Positions 29,106 through 39,309 of a DNA stretch of 48,379 nt are shown here, in pieces (the stretch's first letter is position 1; each line of letters begins with the position of its first letter). The position numbers were made by a program, and so were the translations under genes. Origin of the DNA: Planctomycetota bacterium (GTDB lineage: Bacteria; Planctomycetota; Planctomycetia; Planctomycetales; Planctomycetaceae); the NCBI GenBank assembly GCA_017859815.1, contig JAFMMM010000007.1:1-48379 (forward strand), read 5' to 3'. A model generated the notes under the pieces. It ran no database searches. It saw only the letters and a list, made by a program, of their open reading frames with translations, and was not told where the DNA came from.

Positions 29106-30097
29106 ATGGACTGATGAGGAAACATCCGGGACTGAAGTGCTTCGGATGGCAAAAAGAAACCTGTCGCCCGGCATCGACTGCTGGTGACGGATTGACGCTG
29201 CGGTTCCGGCAGATCGCGCAATTCCTGCTGGCAGCCCTGTTCACCGCATCACATGCCGCCGCACTGGCAGATGAACTGTCAACCAATGCCGTTCAGGCGG
29301 ATCGATCCGGGACGGTCTCTGGAATCGCAGAGCTGGAATCGACCGTTGGCATGATGCGGCGGATAACGCAGATCTACTTTGAGGGACCGGAACTGACACT
29401 GAAAACGATGGAATCTCAGAACGACTCCGTGGTGATCAGAATTGATGCGGTTTACCCACATGGAAGCGGCTTTCGCTATGACCTGACGTGGTCAGCGGAC
29501 CTTCCCGGCGAATTTAATCTGCTTGATTCACTGCGTCGTTCGGATGGTTCGGACGTCACCGATCTTCCGCCGCTGAAGGTGACTGTTCGATCTGTGCTTG
29601 CCGCGGACAGACTGATACCGAACCCGGTTCAGGCACCGCCCGCGCGGTGGGTGGGCGGATATTACGTCGTTGCCAGACTCTTCTGGATACTGTGGTGGTC
29701 CGGACTTGCGACAATGATCTTCTTTTGGGTCCGCAAACGGAGTCAGAGTGAAGTGACCGAACGACCGGCGGCCGAGCAGAGACTCGACGACATCAGGAAA
29801 CTCATCGAGCAGGCCCTTCAGGGAGAACAGTTTTCTGCGGAAGATCGGAGTCGAATCGAGCGATTAATCGTGGCCTTCTGGGTTGACCAGAAACAACTGC
29901 ACGACCAATCCCCCCGCCAGGTCTTTCATCTCCTGCAGGAGGACCCTGACGCAGGTCCGCTTCTGGCCGAACTTGAACGCTGGCTCTACGATCGACCATC
30001 GGCAGACCAGCGATACATCACGGAGCTGCTGGAGCCGATGAATCGCCTGTTGGCTGCTGCGGAAGAGACGGAAAAGGTTCAGGGGGAAGCCTCATGA
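29102..30097 (+). CDS. Membrane protein of Bat-like cluster with cytosolic helical tail
   Basis: ATGA overlaps on both sides; signal/TM near N-terminus, mid TM (YYVVARLFWILWWSGLATMIFFWV), helical C-terminal region. Confidence 0.75.
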   Translation: MNGLMRKHPGLKCFGWQKETCRPASTAGDGLTLRFRQIAQFLLAALFTASHAAALADELSTNAVQADRSGTVSGIAELESTVGMMRRITQIYFEGPELTLKTMESQNDSVVIRIDAVYPHGSGFRYDLTWSADLPGEFNLLDSLRRSDGSDVTDLPPLKVTVRSVLAADRLIPNPVQAPPARWVGGYYVVARLFWILWWSGLATMIFFWVRKRSQSEVTERPAAEQRLDDIRKLIEQALQGEQFSAEDRSRIERLIVAFWVDQKQLHDQSPRQVFHLLQEDPDAGPLLAELERWLYDRPSADQRYITELLEPMNRLLAAAEETEKVQGEAS

Positions 30098-31065
30098 ATC
30101 TGAATGAGGGTACCGAACAGATCACCAGTCTCGCCGATCAGTTCGGCACCCTGACCTTTGAGAGGCCGTTTGTTCTCTTTGCGCTCATCATTCCGCTGCT
30201 GTTACTCCGACGATCCGTGCAAGGTCGCGCCGGGAAGATTGCATTCCCCTTCGACTTCAGCAAAACGTCTCACAGTCGCATCCGCAGGATATTACCAGGC
30301 ACCTATGATGTCCTGCCGCCGCTGTTGCTTGCTGCGGCGATTATCGCGGCGGCAGTGCCTATGAAACAGGGCAGCCCTGTTATTGAGCGTCGGTTGACGA
30401 ACATTGAGTTTTGCGTTGACTGTTCCGGAAGCATGACGGCGCCGTTCGGGGAGGGAAATCGCTATGACGCGTCCATGGAAGCGATTAATCAGTTTCTGAC
30501 TTTCCGAGATGGCGATGCCTTTGGCCTGACGTTCTTCGCAACTGATGTCGTGCGCTGGTGCCCGCTCACGCGTGATGTCACCGCATTTGAATGCTCGCTG
30601 CCATTCATGCGTCCGGACGCACAGCGCGCCATCGGCGGCGGAACGATGATTGGTCGCGCCCTGACAAACTGTCGGCTTGTGCTGGAACAGCAGCAGTCCG
30701 GGGACCGCATGATCATTCTCGTCTCCGACGGGATGAGCGGGGACCTGATGAATGGAGGAGCAGAAAGAATTGCACGTGAACTGCGTGAGTCATCAATTAC
30801 GGTATTTGCAGTTCACATTGGTGGTTCCGAGATTCCGGCTGACATCGTTGCGTTAACTCAGGCCACGGGGGGGGAAGCGTTCGTTTCAGGTGAGCCCGAA
30901 GTACTGGAACGCATCTTTTCCAAAATCGACCAGATGACCCCTGCCGAACTTCAGCAGCGTGCCGTGGAATTTGAAGACTGGCTGCAACCTGCCGGGCTTG
31001 CCGGTCTGCTGCTGCTGGCGTGCTGGAGTCTTGCTGCGTTTGGGCTGAGGTACACGCCATGGTAG
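30094..31065 (+). CDS. VWA domain-containing membrane protein (BatA-like)
   Basis: MIDAS DxSxS in FCVDCSGSMTAPFGEG; TMs at both ends; IILVSDGMSGDLMNGG. Confidence 0.92.
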   Translation: MNLNEGTEQITSLADQFGTLTFERPFVLFALIIPLLLLRRSVQGRAGKIAFPFDFSKTSHSRIRRILPGTYDVLPPLLLAAAIIAAAVPMKQGSPVIERRLTNIEFCVDCSGSMTAPFGEGNRYDASMEAINQFLTFRDGDAFGLTFFATDVVRWCPLTRDVTAFECSLPFMRPDAQRAIGGGTMIGRALTNCRLVLEQQQSGDRMIILVSDGMSGDLMNGGAERIARELRESSITVFAVHIGGSEIPADIVALTQATGGEAFVSGEPEVLERIFSKIDQMTPAELQQRAVEFEDWLQPAGLAGLLLLACWSLAAFGLRYTPW

Positions 31066-32063
31066 ATCCTCAGTTTCTCAGTGATCCGCTGCCGTGGATT
31101 TGTGGTTTGGTTTTGGCAGTGCTCGCCATCATCTCAGAAGTGCTGCACTGGACCCGCATCAGTCGGATGGGAACGCTCACATTCGGTCCAGCGGGACGAA
31201 TTCCCGTGCGGGTACAGGCCGCGATATTTCTGTTACCGATCTGTTCTGCAGCAATTGGCTGGGCCCTGGCACAACTCTGCCTGCTTCCTCCGGAAATACG
31301 CGTCCCGCAACAAGCAGCAGATGTTGACTTTCAGAAACTCAAACATCTTGTCGTCGTGCTGGATGTTTCCCCCAGCATGAGGTTGCGTGATGCCGGCCCG
31401 GAAGGTTCACAAAGTCGTATGCAACGAGCGCGTGCCGTCATGGAATCGTGGTTTCGCCGGGTGCCAATGAGCGAATATCGCGTAACAATTCTGGCGACCT
31501 ATACCTCGGCGTTGCCGGTTGTCAGAGACACATCCGACATCTCTGTGGTCGAAAACATCCTCAACGACCTGCCGATGCACTTTGCATTTCGTCCGGGCGA
31601 AACAAAGCTGTTCAGCGGACTTGAGGCTGCGGCCGAAGAAGCCTCGGGGTGGCGTCCCAATAGTACAACCGTTGTCCTGGTAAGTGACGGGGACACAGTC
31701 CCGGCTACTGGCATGCCGAGGATGCCTCCCTCGGTCTCCGATGTTGTCATCGTTGGTATTGGTGATCCGGTGAACGGCACATTCCTGAATGGCAGGAATT
31801 CAAAACAGGATGTCAGCACACTGCGTCAGACTGCGGCGCGACTGCGGGGCTATTACCACAATGGCAACGAACTTCACCTGCCGTCTGACCTTATTGCGAG
31901 GCTGACACAATCCGCCGAGGGGGAGACTGAACTGAACTGGAAGCCACGAGATATCGCACTGACAATCCTGCTGATCGCGACGACATTGATCTCCCTGATA
32001 CCCGTGTTTCTGCAGCATTTTGGAACCAGATGGAAGCCCGGAGTGCGAGGAAAAACACTGTGA
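31059..32063 (+). CDS. VWA domain-containing membrane protein (BatB-like)
   Basis: MIDAS DVSPSM in HLVVVLDVSPSMRLRDAG; TVVLVSDGDTVPATG; start overlaps the preceding stop. Confidence 0.88.
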   Translation: MVDPQFLSDPLPWICGLVLAVLAIISEVLHWTRISRMGTLTFGPAGRIPVRVQAAIFLLPICSAAIGWALAQLCLLPPEIRVPQQAADVDFQKLKHLVVVLDVSPSMRLRDAGPEGSQSRMQRARAVMESWFRRVPMSEYRVTILATYTSALPVVRDTSDISVVENILNDLPMHFAFRPGETKLFSGLEAAAEEASGWRPNSTTVVLVSDGDTVPATGMPRMPPSVSDVVIVGIGDPVNGTFLNGRNSKQDVSTLRQTAARLRGYYHNGNELHLPSDLIARLTQSAEGETELNWKPRDIALTILLIATTLISLIPVFLQHFGTRWKPGVRGKTL

Positions 32064-32161
32064 CTTCCCATAGTGGATCTGGACACCAGCCCATTCGCAC
32101 CGCACAATAAGTCAAGGTGCACCCCACGGAGACAAAAGCCCCGGATTCTGGAGAATCACCG

Positions 32162-32878
32162 ATGAAGAAAACTTTGCTTTGCATTTGGTTGTGTCTGCCG
32201 GTGGCCGGCTTCCTGTATCACATGTCTGCCGGTGAGGCTCATGGTCGGATGGACCAGTTGGGGGCACACCTGCGTCTGGGCAAACGTCTGGCCACGCAGG
32301 AATTGTTCCAGCCAGCGATCAGTCAGTTTGATCAGGCTCTTGAGCTGGTTCCGGCGGAGGATGCTGAGTTGCAGACGCAGCTTCGCCTCGAAAAAGCCAT
32401 CGCGGGCATTGAAAACGCGGGCCTGCCGGAATCTGTCGAAGAATTGAAAAAGCTGATCGGCGAGGTCACCGCAAAAGATTCAGTTGACGCAGTCAGGCAA
32501 TTCGAGGCTCCGGTAAGGGAGTCACTGGCTCGATCACAGTATTACCTGACCTGGCTGATGCGTCTGGAGGGTGTCCCGAGGGACGATTGGGAACCAGAGA
32601 TTGAATCTGCGAGACAGAATTATCGACTGCTCGCCGAACGCGCAAGTGAAAGCGGCAACAAGGCAGAGCAGCTGCGTCAACAGGAAAACCTTGAGGCCGT
32701 GATTCGCCTCGAACAGATGGCGTTGGACGATCTGCAGGGGCTCCCAATTCCGCGACCATGTCAGTCATGCTGCAGCAACTGTCGTTCACGACGCCCCGGC
32801 CCACCACGGAGTGGCAAACAGCCGAAAGATGCCAGAGGAGCGACAGCAGGTCCTCCTGCGGACGGCTCCGGTTCCTGA
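32162..32878 (+). CDS. Secreted/anchored helical-repeat protein with Cys cluster (BatC-position)
   Basis: Signal-like MKKTLLCIWLCLPVAGFLYH; TPR-like AISQFDQALELVPAEDAELQTQLRLEKAIAGI; CQSCCSNC motif near C-terminus. Confidence 0.7.
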   Translation: MKKTLLCIWLCLPVAGFLYHMSAGEAHGRMDQLGAHLRLGKRLATQELFQPAISQFDQALELVPAEDAELQTQLRLEKAIAGIENAGLPESVEELKKLIGEVTAKDSVDAVRQFEAPVRESLARSQYYLTWLMRLEGVPRDDWEPEIESARQNYRLLAERASESGNKAEQLRQQENLEAVIRLEQMALDDLQGLPIPRPCQSCCSNCRSRRPGPPRSGKQPKDARGATAGPPADGSGS

Positions 32879-32904
32879 CAGGGTGTCCTTCCGGGACAGC
32901 AGTT

Positions 32905-32938
32905 CTTCATTCAGGTCTCGAATGAAGTGATCCTTTTA
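32905..32938 (+). terminator. Hairpin followed by T-rich stretch, possible terminator
   Basis: CTTCATTC-AGGTCTC-GAATGAAG then tgatcctttta. Confidence 0.4.
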
Positions 32939-32985
32939 TGCCATTCTCCTCAAGCCCGTGGTCGCTTTGAGGACTGGGGGCTTTC

Positions 32986-35900
32986 ATGCAATTGCTGCGA
33001 ACACCGTTATTTGTGCGCTCTTTCCTGTTGCTGGCCTGTGCAGCGCTGCCAGAACAATCTGCATACGCATTCCCACAGGCCAGGACACTGGTCCCGTTGA
33101 AGAAGCCTGCAGCAACCTCCCGCGCATTGCCGGTCCTGCCCCCCAAAGTCGTCGCTGAACCACCTCAACCCTCTGTGGATCCTGATACCCCACAGATTGA
33201 GACCACTGATGGAGCAGCGACGACACCGGAAGATGCCAGTGCCGCCGCTGAAAAGCAAAATCGGCTGCGGGCCCTGCAGACCATGGATTTTGATCGCCGA
33301 CCGTCGGCGATACTCAAAGCGTGGTCAACCTCTGAACTGCCAGTGTCTGCAATCGATCAAAGCAACGAGGATGCAGCTGAAGCAAACCCACTGGCTGCGA
33401 CTACAAAGATCATATCCGGCCTTCAGCTTGCTGTGACGCAGGGAAACTGGACCCAGGTCGGTGACTATCTTGAGCAGCTTGTCGAGGATGAGAGACTGGT
33501 GGCCTGGAACCAGATTGTCTCGTCGCTGCAAATGGGTCCGCGGTCCTCACCCAAAGCACGAAATGGCCAGATCATTGGTGAGAAAAACATCCTGAAGGCA
33601 GCGGATATCCTGCAGTTGGCAGAGATCTATCCGGCCGATTCAATTCCTGAAGAAGCCGCTCAACGAGTCGGCAGACTTGCCGCAACTTGTTCCAACGAAG
33701 GCGAGAGCCCGCAGGAACTTGAAGTGCAGTTAAGTCAGCATCTCCAGCAAGCTCCACCCGAATCACTGATTGACGCGCCCACGGCGGTGAGGATTCTTTT
33801 TGCTGCAGGTCAAAACAAAGCAGCGGCGTCGATCCTGCCCCAATTGGAAGTGGATCAGGCGTCACCCGATGCGGAAATGCTGCTGTTGATTGCCACGATA
33901 CGCCACGATGTCTGGAAGAGTTCCGGAAGCTCTGCCGAATTACAGTCGGCATGGAAAGCGACGCTGGCGGCACTTGAGGCAACGGCCGTCTTCACAGAGT
34001 CGACAGAGCAGGCTCGGCCCCCTGAATCACCTGCTGAGCTCGAAACACGAAAACGCATCGGGCTTGAGGTACTGCAGATGGCCGTCAGAATTGCTCCTCT
34101 TCTCGAAGATGAACTGGGGGGAAACTGGTTGCGAGAAAGTTTCTCCAGCGAAGCCGACAGAGGCCGTCGAATTATGCAGGGAATTGGTGAAACCGCCGCG
34201 ACCAGCATGGCATTGATGCCAACCGCTCCCGATCAGCGCCTTGATGTCCTCAAGCTGCAGCAGAATGCCGTTTCGGCACTGCTGAGTCAACAGGGTGACA
34301 GTCCGGAAGACTGGCAGACCGCACTCAATCTCATGCTGATTAACTGGCTCCGTGAAGCAAGGTACTCACAGGAATTTGATTCTTCCGTCCAGCGCGGGCC
34401 GTCACTGCAGCGTGACAATTTTGGTAACTACTATTACAAGCAGGACGATGCCAACAGGCAGAATCAGGCTCGAATTCAGTCGGGAATGCCTACCGCCATC
34501 AACTCCGGCAAGCTTCTGGACATCCTTCCGGACGAAAGATTTCTCAAATTCCTGGACCCCGCGGTATTTCCCACATTCGCATCAACGACCGCAACTTTGC
34601 TGCTGAAAGTTCAGGAAGAAACAGAAGCGTTCCCATGGATCGAGAAGTTGGCGGAATCACACCCTGACGACGCCGTACAACTGGTCCGGACGTTTCTCGA
34701 AACATGGTCCACAAACAACGACCCGAACAGTAATCGACGACGGACCGGTGTATACATGTTTTCGTTTGGATTCAATCAGCGGCTGAATGCGATCCCGTTG
34801 ACTCGCAGCCATCAGCAAAGAAATCTGCAGGAACTCGCAGGTTGGGTGCAGCGGATTCGATCACTGCAGCTTGAAGGAGTTGACGACACCTGGATCGCAA
34901 AAGCATTCACCAGCGTGCACAGTTCTGCCGAAGTTTATCAACTCGCAGAACTGCAGACTGTATTTGGTGATCCTCAGGACATTGCCCCAAAGACGATGTC
35001 CATCTTGTTGTCCCAGATGCGGAATAACCTGGCAACGCTTTGGCGTTCACCACAGGTTCAGCAGAACAGCAAAACGAATCGTCGGAAACAGGAGATCGAG
35101 GCTGAGGTTGTTCGCGGCTACCAAACGGCAATTACTCTTTGTCGCGACGCACTTGGAAACACCCCCGACGAATGGCAACTGATGATGCAACAGGGAGCAC
35201 TGGAGCACGATCTTGCCAACTACAACAATGATCTTGCGCGCTCCTCAGACTTTCTCAACCAACGACAGCAGGCGTTGGAGACATTACAGGCGGCCGCAGA
35301 CAGCTACGTTCGAAATGTTGCGGAGCTGGACGCAAAAGACTACTCGGTAGAGCCGTTCAATACGTGGTTCTATGCCAGCCTCGGAGACGCATCGATTCAA
35401 CAGATCACTCCGGATCGCAACCCGCTGCTGGAACAGTTCAGGTTAATTTCGGAATCCATGGCGAAGATCCCGCAGGCAAGCCTTCTAAGACACCGTGAAA
35501 TGTTCTGCAACGATCTCTTCGCGCGAATGAGCGGAGTGAATCCGGCGGTGAAATTCCGCTTCGTTCGAGAAGGGCTGCAGATTATTGGCGACGAAACACA
35601 GGGCCGGGAAGCTCGGAAAGTGTTTGAGTACTACAGTGATCTCGTCTCCGAGATCAGCCTCATGGCGGAAATTGATGGTCCACTGGATGTCGGCAGCGAC
35701 ACTCCGTTCGGAGTGCTGATCTCAATCAGACATACCAGAGCCATTGAACGCGAAGCCGGGGGCTTTTCAAGATATCTGCAAAATCAAAACAGTGGAGGTG
35801 GGTACTTCTACAATAATGGTCGTCCGAATGAGGACTATCGTGACAAGTTTGAAGATGCGGCACGCCAGGCACTTGATGAACACTTCGAAGTGCTGTCCGT

Positions 35901-36861
35901 CACCTTCGAACCGGAGTCTGTGCAGTCCATCCCCGACGATGAACCGGGATGGAGAAAAACACCCTACGCCTGGATCCTGTTGAAGTCTCGTGGTCCTGAA
36001 ATCGATCGACTGCCTGCGGTCCGTCTCGACCTCGATTTCCTCGACACCACCGGTTATGTGGTACTGCCGGTGGAGTCACCAGTTCTGTCGATCAATTGTT
36101 CAGATTTGGCTGCGGCGGCCCCACGGCCGTTTGAACAACTCTCAATTACACAGACTCTTGACGAACGAATGGCAAAACAGGGGGAATTGCTTCTGGAAGT
36201 TAAGGCAACAGCGCGGGGGCTGGTTCCTGAACTGGATCAGATCCTGCAACTGAAATTTCCAGGCTGTGAAGTTGTTTCAGTGGATGACGGGCAGCTTTCT
36301 GTCTCCAGCTTCGATGATTCTTCGACGCAGCCCGCAGTTCTCTCTGAACGGATCTGGAACGTTACGCTCAACAAAGCCCCCCAAACCGACGCCAGTACCT
36401 TCGTGTTTGCAAGCACGCAAATCGCCGCGGCTGATGCAGACGTCCTGTATCAGCGATACAACGACGCAGACCTGCAGTCTGTCGAACAACACATCCAGTT
36501 CCTCGCAGAAAGCGGCGTCAACCAACCTGTCAACAAAACCCTTCAGGCTGTTCTTGCGGTGCTCATGTTGGCCGCCTTTGCCGTAACCGGAATGGTCCGG
36601 TTTAGACAAAAGACTGTGCAGGCAGCCAACTCGCAGGACTCAGTGAGGGTCTACCCGAGGGGATCTGTCGATGCCTTCACCGCTGCTGGTATGCTTCGAC
36701 GGGTCTACTCTGAATGTGACTCTTCCGAGGAGCAGGAGCAACTTCGCAGGGCCATCGATCAGATTGAGTCGATCTGGTTTTCAAACACCTCTCCGGACGA
36801 GTCAGCCAGTCTTGAAGAACTTCTGTCGCCGTGGTTCCAGTTTGAAACTGCGAATTCCTGA
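32986..36861 (+). CDS. Large (1291 aa) secreted/membrane protein, hypothetical
   Basis: Single uninterrupted ORF; signal peptide MQLLRTPLFVRSFLLLACAALPEQSAYA; long extracytoplasmic region; C-terminal TM TLQAVLAVLMLAAFAVTGMVRF and about 80-aa helical tail. Confidence 0.88.
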   Translation: MQLLRTPLFVRSFLLLACAALPEQSAYAFPQARTLVPLKKPAATSRALPVLPPKVVAEPPQPSVDPDTPQIETTDGAATTPEDASAAAEKQNRLRALQTMDFDRRPSAILKAWSTSELPVSAIDQSNEDAAEANPLAATTKIISGLQLAVTQGNWTQVGDYLEQLVEDERLVAWNQIVSSLQMGPRSSPKARNGQIIGEKNILKAADILQLAEIYPADSIPEEAAQRVGRLAATCSNEGESPQELEVQLSQHLQQAPPESLIDAPTAVRILFAAGQNKAAASILPQLEVDQASPDAEMLLLIATIRHDVWKSSGSSAELQSAWKATLAALEATAVFTESTEQARPPESPAELETRKRIGLEVLQMAVRIAPLLEDELGGNWLRESFSSEADRGRRIMQGIGETAATSMALMPTAPDQRLDVLKLQQNAVSALLSQQGDSPEDWQTALNLMLINWLREARYSQEFDSSVQRGPSLQRDNFGNYYYKQDDANRQNQARIQSGMPTAINSGKLLDILPDERFLKFLDPAVFPTFASTTATLLLKVQEETEAFPWIEKLAESHPDDAVQLVRTFLETWSTNNDPNSNRRRTGVYMFSFGFNQRLNAIPLTRSHQQRNLQELAGWVQRIRSLQLEGVDDTWIAKAFTSVHSSAEVYQLAELQTVFGDPQDIAPKTMSILLSQMRNNLATLWRSPQVQQNSKTNRRKQEIEAEVVRGYQTAITLCRDALGNTPDEWQLMMQQGALEHDLANYNNDLARSSDFLNQRQQALETLQAAADSYVRNVAELDAKDYSVEPFNTWFYASLGDASIQQITPDRNPLLEQFRLISESMAKIPQASLLRHREMFCNDLFARMSGVNPAVKFRFVREGLQIIGDETQGREARKVFEYYSDLVSEISLMAEIDGPLDVGSDTPFGVLISIRHTRAIEREAGGFSRYLQNQNSGGGYFYNNGRPNEDYRDKFEDAARQALDEHFEVLSVTFEPESVQSIPDDEPGWRKTPYAWILLKSRGPEIDRLPAVRLDLDFLDTTGYVVLPVESPVLSINCSDLAAAAPRPFEQLSITQTLDERMAKQGELLLEVKATARGLVPELDQILQLKFPGCEVVSVDDGQLSVSSFDDSSTQPAVLSERIWNVTLNKAPQTDASTFVFASTQIAAADADVLYQRYNDADLQSVEQHIQFLAESGVNQPVNKTLQAVLAVLMLAAFAVTGMVRFRQKTVQAANSQDSVRVYPRGSVDAFTAAGMLRRVYSECDSSEEQEQLRRAIDQIESIWFSNTSPDESASLEELLSPWFQFETANS

Positions 36862-36878
36862 CGGTCGAGCAAAAAGCA

Positions 36879-36946
36879 GCCACTCCAGTGGCCTGCGGCG
36901 ACATGAGACCGCAATGGCAACTTTCCGGGTGACTCGATGCCATTGC
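36879..36946 (+). terminator. Two adjacent inverted repeats after the 1291-aa gene
   Basis: GCCAC-TCCA-GTGGC (36879-36892 region) and GCAATGGCA ... TGCCATTGC (36911-36919 / 36938-36946). Confidence 0.35.
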
Positions 36947-37070
36947 CGCGACCGTGGGCAGCCTGCGGAACGGTTCGCGGGAAAGTGTACAGGAATTTGG
37001 CCAGCGACCTTGCGCTGACTGCGGCCCCTCGTTCTGACTCATGAGAGACCAACAGGTTTGGCCTGCGCGC

Positions 37071-37108
37071 AAAAAAACGCCGCCATCTCCAAAGGCGATG
37101 GCGGCGTT
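37071..37108 (-). terminator. Rho-independent terminator for mqnD
   Basis: Minus strand AACGCCGCCATC-loop-GATGGCGGCGTT followed by a run of T (plus-strand a x7 at 37071-37077). Confidence 0.88.
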
Positions 37109-37137
37109 CGTCCCTCGTCATTGAGCCAACCTGATTG

Positions 37138-37986
37138 TCAACCGATGAATTCCGGAACCACCAGTTTTGGAATGATCCCGGCCTCATACCCCCGACGCAG
37201 CAGAAGTCTAACAGCTTCGCGGCCCTTCTCGCCAAAGTCGATGGTCCAGTCATTCACATACATCCCGACGAATTTATCGGTCTTAGCCAGATCAAGGTCG
37301 CGACCGTACTTCATCGCGTGGTCCAAAGCCGCCTGCCGATGCTCCAGTCCATAGACAATGCTCTGCTTCAGATACTCAGTCACTTCCAGCATCGCCTCCA
37401 TCCCCAGGTCGCGACGGATCGCGTTCGCCCCGAGCGGAAGGGGGAGGCCGCCAGTTTCGTCATACCACCACTTCCCGAGGTCAACGATGAGGTTGAGCCC
37501 CTGGCTGCCGTAGGTCAGTTGCCCCTCATGGATAATCAGCCCGGCATCGTACTTACCCTCTTCCACAAGGTTCAGGATCTGGTCAAATTCTTCAACCTCG
37601 TATTCGAAGCTGTCCCCGAGCAGCAGACGCAGTGACAGAAAGGCGCTGGTCAGCGTGCCGGGAACTGCAATGCGTTTCCCTTTGAGATCATCGATCTTCA
37701 TCGGCTCTCGGGCTACGACCATCGGTCCATAGTTGTCCCCCATACTTGCCCCGGAAGCGCACAACGCGTACTTGTCTTCCACGAAAGCGTAGCCGTGAAT
37801 ACTGACTGCGGTGAGTTCAAGCTCTCCCTCAAACGCTCTCCGGTTGAGTGACTCAATGTCCTGCAGTTCGTGTGTGAACTGATAATTCCCGGTATCGATT
37901 GCGTCGTTCGCCAGGGCGTGAAACATAAATGCATCATCGGGGTCCGGACTGTGGCCAACACGAATCAAGGTTTTTGTGGTGCTCAT
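37138..37986 (-). CDS. mqnD: 1,4-dihydroxy-6-naphthoate synthase (futalosine menaquinone pathway)
   Basis: IRVGHSPDPDDAFMFHALANDAIDTG; ELTAVSIHGYAFVEDKYALCASGASMGDNYGPMVVAREP; DAGLIIHEGQLTY. Confidence 0.95.
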   Translation of the reverse strand: MSTTKTLIRVGHSPDPDDAFMFHALANDAIDTGNYQFTHELQDIESLNRRAFEGELELTAVSIHGYAFVEDKYALCASGASMGDNYGPMVVAREPMKIDDLKGKRIAVPGTLTSAFLSLRLLLGDSFEYEVEEFDQILNLVEEGKYDAGLIIHEGQLTYGSQGLNLIVDLGKWWYDETGGLPLPLGANAIRRDLGMEAMLEVTEYLKQSIVYGLEHRQAALDHAMKYGRDLDLAKTDKFVGMYVNDWTIDFGEKGREAVRLLLRRGYEAGIIPKLVVPEFIG

Positions 37987-38229
37987 CGCCTGCCTGACTA
38001 GAAGATCTGATTTCATGAAAGGAACAGCAACCCTCGGGTCGCAAAATACACTATCAGCGTTTCGGCCTGAACCGGACGTGTGAGGCCCGGATTTCCGGGT
38101 GAACGCGTCTCCCGATGGCCGTTTGTATACAGGACCCGCATGTCACAGTAGACAAAACCGCAGAGATTTCACTGCAGTTAACTGTCGGAATGTGCTTTCA
38201 GCTGATTTCAGACAACGCTGAAAAACTGT

Positions 38230-39147
38230 TCAACTCCACAATCCCGTGCGTGGTGACTCATTAGCCGTAGCCTGCAATTGCTCGTACAGCGCCCGTTGCT
38301 CATCTGAGAGTTCCTTTGGCACTGTGATTCGAATGACGACAATCTGATCCCCCGGGGCGCTGGACTTCGGATTCCTGACTCCCTTCCCACGCAGACGGAG
38401 TCGTGCACCACCGCTGGTCCCAGGTGGAATTGTCAGCATCACAGGGTCATCACCGAGGAGCGGTACTTCCACCCTCGCTCCCAAGGCCGCTTCGGATGGC
38501 GTCAATGGCACATCCACAAGCAGATTCCAACCTTCACGTCTGAACCATGGGTGCGGGGCTATTCGGACCGTGACCATCAAATCGCCGGACGGAGCACCAC
38601 CGGCTCCCGGCTCCCCCTGCCCGGTCAGACGGATCGTCTGGCCGCTGCTGACCCCCGCAGGAATCCTGACCGTAATCTGACTCTCAGTGCCGCTCTGTTC
38701 GACACTGAACGAATACTCGCCTCCCTGAGCGGCAACCGTGAACGGCACCGTAACTTCAGTGGTGATATTGCTGCCTTTGCGTGGACGTTGCTGGCTGCGA
38801 CGCCCACCACCGCCAAAACCACCCCCAAACATTCCGCCGAGGAGATCCTCCAGATCAACCTGACCGCCACCGCCGCCACCGAACCCCTGAAATGGATTTC
38901 CACCTCCAAAAGGACTTTGCCCACCGCGAAATGTCTGTCCGAATTGATCGTACTGCTTTTTCTTTTCCGGGTTCCCGAGCACTTCCCATGCTTCAGTGAC
39001 CTCTGCAAACCTGGCCGCGGCCTGCTTGTCTCCTGGACGTTTATCAGGATGCAGTTCACGCGCCAATTTCTTGTAGGCTTTACGCAATTCATCCTGTGTC
39101 GCGCTGCGGGAAACTCCCAGCACGTGATAATAATCCGGATTGGACAC
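38230..39147 (-). CDS. DnaJ-family (CbpA-like) chaperone
   Basis: J domain DYYHVLGVSRSATQDELRKAYKKLARELHPDKRPGD; GGGNPFQGFGGGGGG linker; C-terminal DnaJ domain VDVPLTPSEAALGARVEVPLL. Confidence 0.96.
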   Translation of the reverse strand: MSNPDYYHVLGVSRSATQDELRKAYKKLARELHPDKRPGDKQAAARFAEVTEAWEVLGNPEKKKQYDQFGQTFRGGQSPFGGGNPFQGFGGGGGGQVDLEDLLGGMFGGGFGGGGRRSQQRPRKGSNITTEVTVPFTVAAQGGEYSFSVEQSGTESQITVRIPAGVSSGQTIRLTGQGEPGAGGAPSGDLMVTVRIAPHPWFRREGWNLLVDVPLTPSEAALGARVEVPLLGDDPVMLTIPPGTSGGARLRLRGKGVRNPKSSAPGDQIVVIRITVPKELSDEQRALYEQLQATANESPRTGLWS

Positions 39148-39309
39148 AGGACCACTCCTTCAGCAAATTCTCTGTGCAGTAAGCACCATTGCAAACGCCG
39201 ACTGGTTTCAGACTGATTCGACGCCTGCTTTTCCTGAGTGATAAACAGTTCTCCGCCGCCGGCCGTCTGTAGGGAGAAAGCACTGTTCCCCATTGCAGGC
39301 CGAGCGGGA

